NCBI GenBank assembly: GCA_029548585.1
Contig: JAKPNC010000057.1
Location: 1-5,088 of the forward strand
Length of the DNA: 5,088 nt
From: a bacterium
Lineage (GTDB): Bacteria; Ratteibacteria; UBA8468; B48-G9; JAFGKM01
Direction of reading: 5' to 3'
Within the stretch, counting starts at the first letter, position 1. The number at the start of each line of letters is the position of its first letter. A program made the translations under genes and the position numbers. The notes beneath the pieces were generated by a model. That model ran no database searches, was not told the origin of the DNA, and saw nothing but the letters and a program-made list of their open reading frames with translations. This document shows positions 1-5,062 of this stretch, one piece after another.

Positions 1-446
1 TCCCTGGCAAAATCCATTATCTCTTCTATGGACGCAGCCGCTCCCATCATGTGGACCGGCATTATGGCAACGGTCTTGCTGTTGGTTTTCCTCCTTATAT
101 CTTCCGGGGAGATATTGAAGGTTTCGTCAATTTCGCAGAGGACCGGTTTGAATCCTGCCTCTTCTATGGCCTCAATCGTTGCCACGAAAGTGAAACAGGG
201 GGTAAGGATTTCCCCTCCGACAGGAAGGTTCAAGGCCTCCAGGGCCACCTTCAGAGCGGCGCTTCCGGAAGTCACTCCGAGTGCGTGTTTCGCGCCGGCG
301 TAAGATTCAAAGGCCTTTTCAAAGTTTTTCACCTCAAAGATTTCAGACCTTTCAGCGGGGAACCCGTACCTGAAAAGAACCCCCCTTTTCAATACAGCCG
401 TAACAGCTTCCATTTCTTCCTTGCCAAACAATTCCCTTCCTGCCAT
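1..446 (-). CDS. DegT/DnrJ/EryC1/StrS-family PLP aminotransferase, N-terminal part (truncated by window edge)
   Basis: The minus strand is open from an ATG at 446-444 to the window edge, giving 148 residues of an incomplete protein. The family consists of cytosolic PLP-dependent aminotransferases (fold type I) that mostly make amino sugars on nucleotide-sugar or cyclitol substrates for surface polysaccharides or secondary metabolites. Family signatures seen: VTSGSAAL at residues 58-65 (the cofactor-phosphate loop, usually SGTxAL), TPCFTFVATIEAI at 82-94, a CEID turn at 104-107 followed by FNISPEDI, and IMPVHMMG at 128-135. Complete members are usually 360-450 residues, so the catalytic lysine lies beyond the window. 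The start is set by AAGGAG at 457-452, five bases before the ATG. The gene is divergent from the sigma-factor operon. The exact substrate cannot be read from this fragment. Family assignment is confident; the specific role is unknown. Confidence 0.9.
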   Translation of the reverse strand, partial: MAGRELFGKEEMEAVTAVLKRGVLFRYGFPAERSEIFEVKNFEKAFESYAGAKHALGVTSGSAALKVALEALNLPVGGEILTPCFTFVATIEAIEEAGFKPVLCEIDETFNISPEDIRRKTNSKTVAIMPVHMMGAAASIEEIMDFAR

Positions 447-741
447 CTTTGCTCCTTTACTCCGCTTGCCCTGCCGGCCGGCGATCGTTTCCGGGGCAGG
501 TCTGTCCGGGCGGAGTCCGTTTATTTGTTCCCATGAAAGTTCTCGTCGTTCTATTGCTTTTCCAATCCGGTCTTCGGTCGAATGACTGCAGGTTTAATGT
601 AACATCATCGGCTTTTTTTTGCAAGTGTGGAGCGGGACTTCTCTCCGTTCCTTTGTGGAATGGCTTCCCGGGAGACTTTCTTTGCTGTTTCATGGTCATA
701 TGTTTCGGTTTTGCACAAGGCATGGTAATATATATTTGATA
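447..741. other. Divergent intergenic region (295 bases)
   Basis: This region separates the minus-strand aminotransferase from the plus-strand DUF167 gene. I see no convincing gene in it: open frames on both strands have unnatural composition. It holds a weak minus-strand promoter candidate (596-624), a GC-rich inverted repeat CCTGCC (470-475) / GGCAGG (495-500) that would form a hairpin in the aminotransferase leader, and the palindrome TCCCGGGA at 666-673. It ends in an AT-rich stretch (726-743) directly before the DUF167 start. Both divergent promoters must lie here unless transcription comes from outside the window. Confidence 0.5.
596..624 (-). promoter_or_regulatory. Weak candidate sigma-70 promoter for the aminotransferase gene
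   Basis: Read on the minus strand, TTGCAA (624-619) is followed after 17 bases by TACATT (601-596). Each box matches the consensus at 4 of 6 positions and the spacing is ideal. Transcription would start near 589 and leave a leader of about 140 bases before the ATG at 446. An A-run directly follows the -35 box. The call rests only on pattern matching in an intergenic stretch. Confidence 0.3.
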
Positions 742-963
742 ATGAAGATTTCCGTAAAGGTAAAGACAAACTCGAAGACCGCAAGGGTCCAGGAGAAGGA
801 AGGCGTCCTTCATGTCTGGCTGGATGTGCCGCCGGTGGAAGGCAGGGCCAACAAGAGGCTCATAGAGCTTCTTTCGGAGCATTACGGCAGGCCCAGGTCT
901 CTTATATATATAAAGAGCGGCCTGAAAAGCAGAAATAAGATCGTGGTTATTGAGGGAGTTTAA
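742..963 (+). CDS. DUF167 / YggU-family small protein
   Basis: A 73-residue protein with the typical length and shape of the DUF167 (YggU/UPF0235) family: an N-terminal strand ISVKVKTNSK (residues 3-12), a central DVPPVEGRANKRLIELLSEH (28-47) carrying the family's most recognisable motif (P-x-x-G-x-A-N), and a C-terminal strand SGLKSRNKIVVIEG (59-72), where the family usually has G-x-x-S-R-x-K. The biochemical role of the family is not established. The gene is often found near membrane or cell-division genes; here it leads a sigma-factor operon. I chose the ATG at 742 because family homology begins there; longer in-frame starts add a sequence unlike the family. No Shine-Dalgarno is visible before it. 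The stop TAA (961-963) shares one base with the ATG of the sigma-factor gene, so translation is probably coupled. Confidence 0.88.
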   Translation: MKISVKVKTNSKTARVQEKEGVLHVWLDVPPVEGRANKRLIELLSEHYGRPRSLIYIKSGLKSRNKIVVIEGV

Positions 964-1565
964 TGGAGAGCAGGCAAGAGACTCAGCTTGTTGAAAAGGC
1001 CAGGAAGGGAGATATAGGGGCTTTTGAGGAACTCATAAGGATGACCGGCGGCAGGATATATAACCTCGGGTTTAAGCTCCTGCGTAACAAGGAAGATGCG
1101 TCAGACCTTATGCAGGAGACCTACATCAAAGCTTACGAGCATATCGATTCCTTCCGGGGAAATTCGGCTTTTTCCACGTGGCTCTACAGGATAGCGACAA
1201 ACCTTGCGCTTATGAAGATGCGCAGGGAGAAAAATCAGAAGGTTTCCACTGATGAGATCAAGGAAGCCTACGACAATTCGATGGTTAAGGAAATGCCCGA
1301 CTGGACGCACAACCCCGCGTACCATTTCAAAAACCAGGAACTGAAGGATCTCCTGAACAGGGCTATCGACTCGCTTCCGTCTAAATACAGGTCTGTTTTC
1401 GTGCTTCATGACATGGAAGGATTCCCCGTATCCGAGGTTGCGGACATGCTTTCCCTCTCGGAGCCGGCAGTCAAGACGAGGTCTCACAGGAGCAGGCTCT
1501 TTCTCAGGGAAAGGCTTGCAGATTATTTCAAGCAGGGCCATAAGGCGCAGGTTGGAGGCGGATGA
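963..1565 (+). CDS. ECF-type RNA polymerase sigma factor (sigma-70 family, RpoE-like)
   Basis: A 200-residue alternative sigma factor that would direct RNA polymerase to a stress regulon. Region 2 spans about residues 18-90: the core-binding part is around DASDLMQETYIKAY (45-58) and the -10 recognition helix around FSTWLYRIATNLALMKMRR (70-88). Region 4 spans about 126-187, with a helix-turn-helix at VSEVADMLSLSEPAVKTRSH (156-175). Region 3 is absent, as is usual for ECF factors, and the linker (91-125) is charged. There is no extra C-terminal domain. The ATG shares its A with the stop of DUF167, and a purine-rich GAGGGAG (952-958) in the last codons of that gene serves as ribosome binding site. 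The gene is immediately followed by a zinc-binding anti-sigma gene, the usual arrangement for this class. Family assignment is very firm; the signal is inferred from the partner. Confidence 0.96.
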   Translation: MESRQETQLVEKARKGDIGAFEELIRMTGGRIYNLGFKLLRNKEDASDLMQETYIKAYEHIDSFRGNSAFSTWLYRIATNLALMKMRREKNQKVSTDEIKEAYDNSMVKEMPDWTHNPAYHFKNQELKDLLNRAIDSLPSKYRSVFVLHDMEGFPVSEVADMLSLSEPAVKTRSHRSRLFLRERLADYFKQGHKAQVGGG

Positions 1566-1582
1566 CAAGGCAGATAAAATGA
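1562..1582 (+). other. Possible six-codon coupling micro-ORF between sigma and anti-sigma genes
   Basis: The sigma stop TGA (1563-1565) lies in an ATGA, so an ATG at 1562 overlaps it. That ATG follows GGAGG (1554-1558) by three bases and reads MTRQIK before a TGA at 1580-1582, which lies in a second ATGA overlapping the anti-sigma ATG at 1579. A ribosome could therefore pass from sigma to micro-ORF to anti-sigma by two stop-start overlaps. Its use is inference, the arrangement could be accidental, and no function is assigned to the peptide. Confidence 0.3.
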
Positions 1583-1881
1583 AATGTGAAGACATATGCA
1601 GGCTCATATCTGAATACCTGGACGACGGGCTCGATCTGGAGCTTCGCGGCATCATGCGTGAGCATATTAATTTATGCGAAAGATGTTCCGCCCTGCTGAA
1701 AACCATGAAGGAGACAATTTCTTTTACCAGGCGCATGAGCGAAACGGAAAAGGTTCCTGACGCCGTGATCAACAGGGTATACTGCGAGATACACATAAGG
1801 TACGAAAGAAGGATAAAAAGTGAAACTTTCGCCCCTCCGGAGGCATCAAAATATAATAAGAAGAAGGAAAAACGGAGGTGA
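1579..1881 (+). CDS. Soluble zinc-binding anti-sigma factor (ZAS / zf-HC2 type)
   Basis: A 100-residue cytoplasmic protein expected to bind and silence the ECF sigma factor encoded just upstream. The zinc-binding signature is visible: Cys3, His29, Cys33 and Cys36, the last three forming H-x3-C-x2-C in HINLCERC. The spacings (26, 4 and 3) equal those of the redox-sensing Streptomyces anti-sigma factor RsrA (C11, H37, C41, C44), and the length is similar (RsrA is about 105 residues). Further cysteines are Cys7 and Cys69. No membrane segment is present, unlike many zf-HC2 anti-sigma factors, so the signal is probably sensed in the cytoplasm. The tail is strongly basic (KKKEKRR). The ATG at 1579 has AAGG (1567-1570) eight bases upstream. 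The stop lies inside the ribosome binding site of the Hsp20 gene. Redox sensing is inferred; some proteins of this class hold zinc only structurally. Confidence 0.87.
   Translation: MKCEDICRLISEYLDDGLDLELRGIMREHINLCERCSALLKTMKETISFTRRMSETEKVPDAVINRVYCEIHIRYERRIKSETFAPPEASKYNKKKEKRR
1874..1881 (+). promoter_or_regulatory. Full-length Shine-Dalgarno for hsp20, overlapping the anti-sigma stop
   Basis: GGAGGTGA is an eight-base complement to the 3' end of 16S rRNA. It sits five bases before the ATG at 1887 and contains the anti-sigma stop TGA (1879-1881). It rules out the GTG at 1878, which lies inside the site itself, and supports the ATG at 1887 as the Hsp20 start. Such a strong site suggests the chaperone is made in excess over the regulators upstream. 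Confidence 0.8.
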
Positions 1882-1886
1882 GCGAT

Positions 1887-2330
1887 ATGGACAAGATGAC
1901 AAGATGGAGACCGTTCAGAGAGCTGGTTGACGTAAGGGATGATTTTGACAGGATAGTTGAGAGGCTCTTCAAACCGGAGATGGATCTTTGGGAAGGCCAG
2001 ACGAAGGCTCCCCTCGTGGATGTCTATGAGGAGAATGACAACATAGTCATGAGGGCCGAGATTCCAGGTCTCAGGAAAGACGAGATAGATATTTCAATCA
2101 CCGATGAGGCCGTAACCCTTTCGGGCAAGAAGAGGGATGTAAAAGAGGTGAAAAGGGAGAATTTCTACAGGAAGGAGATAAGGGAAGGAGCTTTCCTGAG
2201 AACGCTTCCGCTTCCCTGCGCCATAGACAGGGCGAAGGTAAAGGCTTCATACAACGAAGGAGTCCTGGAGATAGTCCTGCCGAAAGCGGCTGAAGAGAAG
2301 AAGAAGGAGATGAAGGTCAACATAGAGTAA
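1887..2330 (+). CDS. Hsp20 / alpha-crystallin family small heat-shock protein
   Basis: A 147-residue ATP-independent holdase chaperone that would bind unfolding proteins in the cytoplasm as part of a large oligomer. The N-terminal arm (1-40) has a WRPFRELVDVRDDFDRI pattern typical of bacterial Hsp20. The alpha-crystallin domain covers about 42-134, with VDVYEENDNIVMRAEIPGL (44-62), FLRTLPLP (103-110) and the hallmark NEGVLEIVLPK (123-133). The short C-terminal tail ends with VNI (144-146), an I/V-x-I/V motif used by this family for oligomer assembly. The length is standard. The start at ATG 1887 is set by GGAGGTGA at 1874-1881. It is the last gene before a strong terminator and is translationally close to the anti-sigma gene, so it is probably controlled by the upstream sigma factor or made with it. 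Identification is firm. Confidence 0.95.
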   Translation: MDKMTRWRPFRELVDVRDDFDRIVERLFKPEMDLWEGQTKAPLVDVYEENDNIVMRAEIPGLRKDEIDISITDEAVTLSGKKRDVKEVKRENFYRKEIREGAFLRTLPLPCAIDRAKVKASYNEGVLEIVLPKAAEEKKKEMKVNIE

Positions 2331-2353
2331 ACGGCCTGGATTACGAATTGCGG

Positions 2354-2380
2354 AAAGGGGGAGCATGACTCCCCCTTTTT
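2354..2380 (+). terminator. Rho-independent terminator after hsp20
   Basis: GGGGGAG (2357-2363) pairs with CTCCCCC (2369-2375) around a five-base loop. The stem is extended to ten pairs by AAA (2354-2356) with TTT (2376-2378), and the U-tract is five T residues (2376-2380). It lies 24 bases after the Hsp20 stop, with the thioredoxin reductase gene beginning 20 bases later. No separate promoter is obvious in between, so read-through may feed the downstream genes. Confidence 0.85.
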
Positions 2381-2385
2381 GTTAC

Positions 2386-2393
2386 GGGGGGAG
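2386..2393 (+). promoter_or_regulatory. Shine-Dalgarno of the thioredoxin reductase gene, able to pair with the terminator C-tract
   Basis: GGGGGGAG contains GGAG (2390-2393) seven bases before a TTG at 2401, which favours that codon as the start. The GTG at 2395 is only one base away and is too close. The same bases 2387-2393 (GGGGGAG) are fully complementary to CTCCCCC at 2369-2375, the 3' arm of the terminator, so the site can be hidden by an alternative hairpin with an 11-base loop. Confidence 0.55.
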
Positions 2394-2400
2394 TGTGAAA

Positions 2401-3321
2401 TTGGACAGAAAACTGTTAATAATAGGTGCCGGGCCGGCGGGGCTTACTGCGGGGATGTACGCCGCCAGGGCCCGCGTGGAGACGACTGTCATAGAGAAGC
2501 TTTCTCCTGGGGGAAATATGCTTATAACCGAAAGCATAGAGAATTATCCCGGTTTTGCAAAGGCCGTTTCCGGGGCGGAGCTTTCGGAAAAGATGAAGGA
2601 GCAGTACCTCGCATGGGGAGGAAAGCTGTTGGAGGGAGAAGTAACGGGAGTTTCTCTTTCCGGACGGGCAAAGAAAGTCAGAATATCAGATGGTAAAGAG
2701 ATATCCGCCGCGGCTGTTATTGTTGCCAGCGGTTCTTCGAGGCAGAAGCTCGGGGTCGAGGGAGAGGAAGATTTCAGGGGAAAAGGCGTGTCTTACTGCG
2801 CCATATGTGACGGGGCTTTTTTCAAAAAGAAACGGATAGCCGTTGTCGGCGGAGGCAATTCCGCCCTCGAAGAAGCCATATATCTGACAAGGTATGCGGA
2901 TACCTGTTACCTCATACACAGGCGCAGTCAGTTCAGGGCATCGAAGCATTTCCAGGAAGAGATCCTGAAATACCCGTCCATAAAACCCGTAATGTCCGCT
3001 GTCGTTGAAAGGATTGAAGGAGACGACCGTTTGAGGAGGGCTGTCATCAGGAGACTCGACACGGATAAGACAGAAGATCTCGAGCTTGACGGTATCTTTA
3101 TATCCGTAGGACAGCGTCCCAACGTTGATTTTCTCGAAGGCCAGCTTGAAAGGAATCCCGGCGGATACCTGATCACCGACTACAGGATGGAGACTTCTGA
3201 AAAGGGCGTATTTGCCTGCGGAGACGTTATAAGGAAGTCCCTTTACCAGGTTGTGACTGCATGCGGAGACGGAGCCGTTGCCGCAACTTCTGCGGAAAAA
3301 TACCTTGACGGCCTGGACTGA
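2401..3321 (+). CDS. trxB: Thioredoxin reductase (NADPH, FAD-dependent, low-molecular-weight type)
   Basis: A 306-residue flavoenzyme that passes electrons from a nicotinamide nucleotide through FAD and a redox disulfide to thioredoxin in the cytoplasm. Seen: FAD-binding GAGPAG (residues 9-14); SPGGNM followed by ENYPGF in the first domain; redox CAIC (Cys133 and Cys136) in SYCAICDGAFF; the nucleotide-binding GGGNSALEEA; HRRSQFRA, where the arginines fit NADPH use; and the second FAD motif GVFACGD near the end. The length matches the family (about 310). The start is uncertain: TTG 2401 has the best-spaced ribosome binding site, GTG 2395 would add two residues, and ATG 2365 lies in the terminator loop. 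It follows the sigma/anti-sigma/Hsp20 genes, which fits a thiol-stress role, and lies 19 bases before the next gene. Ferredoxin-dependent or other non-thioredoxin partners within the same family cannot be excluded. Confidence 0.94.
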   Translation: MDRKLLIIGAGPAGLTAGMYAARARVETTVIEKLSPGGNMLITESIENYPGFAKAVSGAELSEKMKEQYLAWGGKLLEGEVTGVSLSGRAKKVRISDGKEISAAAVIVASGSSRQKLGVEGEEDFRGKGVSYCAICDGAFFKKKRIAVVGGGNSALEEAIYLTRYADTCYLIHRRSQFRASKHFQEEILKYPSIKPVMSAVVERIEGDDRLRRAVIRRLDTDKTEDLELDGIFISVGQRPNVDFLEGQLERNPGGYLITDYRMETSEKGVFACGDVIRKSLYQVVTACGDGAVAATSAEKYLDGLD

Positions 3322-3340
3322 TCCGTGAAGGGAACATCTG

Positions 3341-5023
3341 ATGAAAACTCGTACTGTAGTCGATTCTTCAGATCAGGCGGGATATGAAGGGGTTGCGAAA
3401 ACCGTTTTATCTGCGCTGGACCATTTCGGGGTATACGGAGATACCCTTGACCTTGCCGCTTCCAGCCTGACTGCGGTTGAACTTGAAGGCGTGCATCTTT
3501 TGGTACTCGCACAGGAAGGGACTGGCGACCGTCTTGGAAGGGAAGAAGCGGAAGTGGTTCTTGGGGCTGTTTCCAGGGGCATGGGGCTTCTGGTGCTCGA
3601 CGGACGGCTGGAGAATTATCCCCCATCTTTCTTGAAAGGCGCAGGTATTACTCTGCGCGAGCAGACCGTTACAGAGGTTTTAAGGCTGAACCCGGAGAAT
3701 CCCGTTGCCGTTCTCTGTGAAGATGAGATCGGGTTGAGAGAACCTCTTGCAGGTTGCGGTCTTTCCCGTTTCGAAGGGTGGTCGGTTCTCCTTTCCGGGC
3801 AGGACGGGACTCCCCGGGCTTTGTACGGGCGGCTCGGTCGGGGCAGGATAATCCTTTTCCTTATTTCTCCATCCCTCTGGCAGAACCGTTATCTCGGTTT
3901 TGGGGAAGGGCTTGACAGGGTCTTCCGGAACGGTATTGCCTGGGCATCCAGGAAGCCTTTCGTAATGAAGCCGATGCCTCCTTTCGTGACCGCTAAATTC
4001 GACGATGTCTCTTTCACCGGCAGCAGGGCAATCAGGCACAAGGAGACGCTTGCCGGCCTTTACTGGCTCAACGAGCTGAACAATTTCGGCTTTATCCCCA
4101 ACCTGGGCATCTTCACCGAAGACATAAAAGATATTGACGGCAAGAGGTTCAGGGAGAAAGAGGCTGATGGAATGGCCGAGTTCTCCCCCCACGCATTTGT
4201 CGATTTCAGATACATGGAAGATGAAGACAAGTGCCCCATATACCTGAAGCACAACGGGCAGGAGTTCTCTTCCATGGAACTTGAGAAGAATTTCGAAAGG
4301 ATTGATTCAAGTTTTGCCCGGTGGGGTATAAGCTTTGCTGAGACAATCAACGCCCATTACCAGGAGATCGGTTTCAATTCCCTGCCATTTATCAGGCAGA
4401 GGGGACAGAAGTACCTTATGACACCCATACGGCTGGGCAAGGCCTGGTCTGATCCTGCCGCACATTTATGGAACAGCCCTCCGTACGGGAAGGCAGGTTT
4501 TTCTCTCGGTCCCGTTCCGGACGATACCGGCTTCTTTAACGTTCTTTCCATTCCTCCGAGAAAGGATGTCAACATTCCTTCTTCCGATTTCCTGTATGGT
4601 TGCACGGGTCTCCACGGGGAAAGTCCTTTCAATAACGTGGAAAAGGCTGTCAAAAGGGCTGTATTCCAGGTCAGGAGGGGACTCGAAACAGGTTTTTTCG
4701 GCTGTTTCATGGCCCACGAACAGAGGATTGCGCAGTTGACCCCGGATGAATGGTCAGGGATTGTCAGGGGGATAGGAGCTTCTCTCTCGGGCATACCCCA
4801 TGAGATGAAGAGTTACGACCATATAAGCAGGTATGCCAGGAACAGGACCCTAAGCGTCATAGAACACGCTTCCTGCAACAGGGATCTTTCTGTCAGCTTG
4901 AAGGGAAGAAGCTTGATGGAACAGTACCTTTGCCTGCTTACTGAAGAAGGCGGCAGGGTGGGAGAGGGTTTTCTCAAGGTTCCCGCGTTTGAAAAAAGCA
5001 TACGGCTAAATTTTAAAATATGA
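3341..5023 (+). CDS. Unrecognised two-part protein: amidotransferase-like N-terminal half, polysaccharide-deacetylase-like C-terminal half
   Basis: A 560-residue protein I do not recognise as a named family. Residues 1-205 look like an alternating alpha/beta domain of the class I glutamine-amidotransferase-like type, with hydrophobic strands at VHLLVLAQEG (51-60), MGLLVLDGRL (81-90) and GRIILFLISP (168-177), but no obvious catalytic Cys-His pair. Then KPFVMKPMPPFVTAKFDD (205-222) resembles the entry to a NodB-like (beta/alpha) barrel, with Asp221-Asp222 in the place of its metal-binding aspartates. Possible ligands are His284 (SPHAF), His304, His339, His425 and His459 (MAHEQRI). The last ~50 residues look like a small beta-rich module. 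No signal peptide or membrane segment is seen, although most deacetylases of this fold are exported. AAGGGA at 3328-3333, seven bases before the ATG, supports the start. It probably shares a transcript with thioredoxin reductase. Catalysis and substrate are unknown. Confidence 0.75.
   Translation: MKTRTVVDSSDQAGYEGVAKTVLSALDHFGVYGDTLDLAASSLTAVELEGVHLLVLAQEGTGDRLGREEAEVVLGAVSRGMGLLVLDGRLENYPPSFLKGAGITLREQTVTEVLRLNPENPVAVLCEDEIGLREPLAGCGLSRFEGWSVLLSGQDGTPRALYGRLGRGRIILFLISPSLWQNRYLGFGEGLDRVFRNGIAWASRKPFVMKPMPPFVTAKFDDVSFTGSRAIRHKETLAGLYWLNELNNFGFIPNLGIFTEDIKDIDGKRFREKEADGMAEFSPHAFVDFRYMEDEDKCPIYLKHNGQEFSSMELEKNFERIDSSFARWGISFAETINAHYQEIGFNSLPFIRQRGQKYLMTPIRLGKAWSDPAAHLWNSPPYGKAGFSLGPVPDDTGFFNVLSIPPRKDVNIPSSDFLYGCTGLHGESPFNNVEKAVKRAVFQVRRGLETGFFGCFMAHEQRIAQLTPDEWSGIVRGIGASLSGIPHEMKSYDHISRYARNRTLSVIEHASCNRDLSVSLKGRSLMEQYLCLLTEEGGRVGEGFLKVPAFEKSIRLNFKI
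5007..5020 (+). promoter_or_regulatory. UP-like A/T element upstream of the 5S promoter
   Basis: TAAATTTTAAAATA contains the palindrome ATTTTAAAAT (5010-5019). It lies about -56 to -43 from the predicted start, where the RNA polymerase alpha subunit binds UP elements of rRNA promoters. It is formed by the last codons of the preceding gene, which read Asn-Phe-Lys-Ile before the stop. Confidence 0.5.
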
Positions 5024-5027
5024 TCTA

Positions 5028-5056
5028 TTGACAGACCCTTATGATAAGGGTATAAT
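5028..5056 (+). promoter_or_regulatory. Consensus sigma-70 promoter of the 5S rRNA gene
   Basis: Perfect TTGACA (5028-5033) and perfect TATAAT (5051-5056) are separated by exactly 17 bases. Transcription should start near 5063, at the 5' end of the 5S sequence. The promoter begins only four bases after the stop codon of the preceding gene, and the whole spacer is filled by a palindrome. Confidence 0.93.
5035..5051. repeat. Perfect 17-base palindrome inside the 5S promoter spacer (possible operator or weak terminator)
   Basis: ACCCTTAT (5035-5042), one G, then ATAAGGGT (5044-5051) form a perfect inverted repeat between the -35 and -10 boxes, sharing the first T of the -10 box. A protein dimer bound here would directly compete with or remodel RNA polymerase. 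As RNA read through from upstream it could form a six-pair hairpin (ACCCTT/AAGGGT), but no clean U-tract follows, so it would be a weak terminator. Which role applies is not known. Confidence 0.6.
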
Positions 5057-5062
5057 TTGTCT

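Noticed and set aside
657..682. GGAAT resembling the -35 box of sigma-R-type promoters upstream of the sigma-factor operon
   Set aside because: At 18 bases the downstream triplet is CTT rather than GTT, and other spacings do not give a matching -10. A five-base match alone is not evidence of autoregulation.
449..739. Plus-strand open frame with a signal-peptide-like stretch (MKVLVVLLLFQSG from 533)
   Set aside because: No ribosome binding site precedes the ATG at 533, and the hydrophobic, Cys/Phe-rich composition is what pyrimidine-rich intergenic DNA gives by chance.
457..882. Minus-strand open frame whose stop abuts the aminotransferase ribosome binding site, as if it were an upstream operon gene
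   Set aside because: The translation is rich in Lys, Arg and Pro with almost no hydrophobic core, and its first part runs antisense through the well-supported DUF167 gene. Inner ATGs lack ribosome binding sites. The stop next to AAGGAG is probably coincidence.
1101..1796. Long minus-strand open frame across the sigma and anti-sigma genes
   Set aside because: It is antisense to two clearly recognisable genes and has no family-like motifs; it is a codon-usage shadow. The minus-strand frames at 3680-4252 and 4357-4794 are rejected for the same reason.
1878..1886. GTG at 1878 as Hsp20 start
   Set aside because: It lies inside the GGAGGTGA ribosome site, which is correctly spaced only for the ATG at 1887.
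2365..2400. ATG at 2365 as start of thioredoxin reductase
   Set aside because: It lies in the loop of the terminator hairpin, its nearest G-tract is only one base away, and the extra residues (MTPPFCYGGS) are unlike the family N-terminus, which begins a few residues before the FAD motif.
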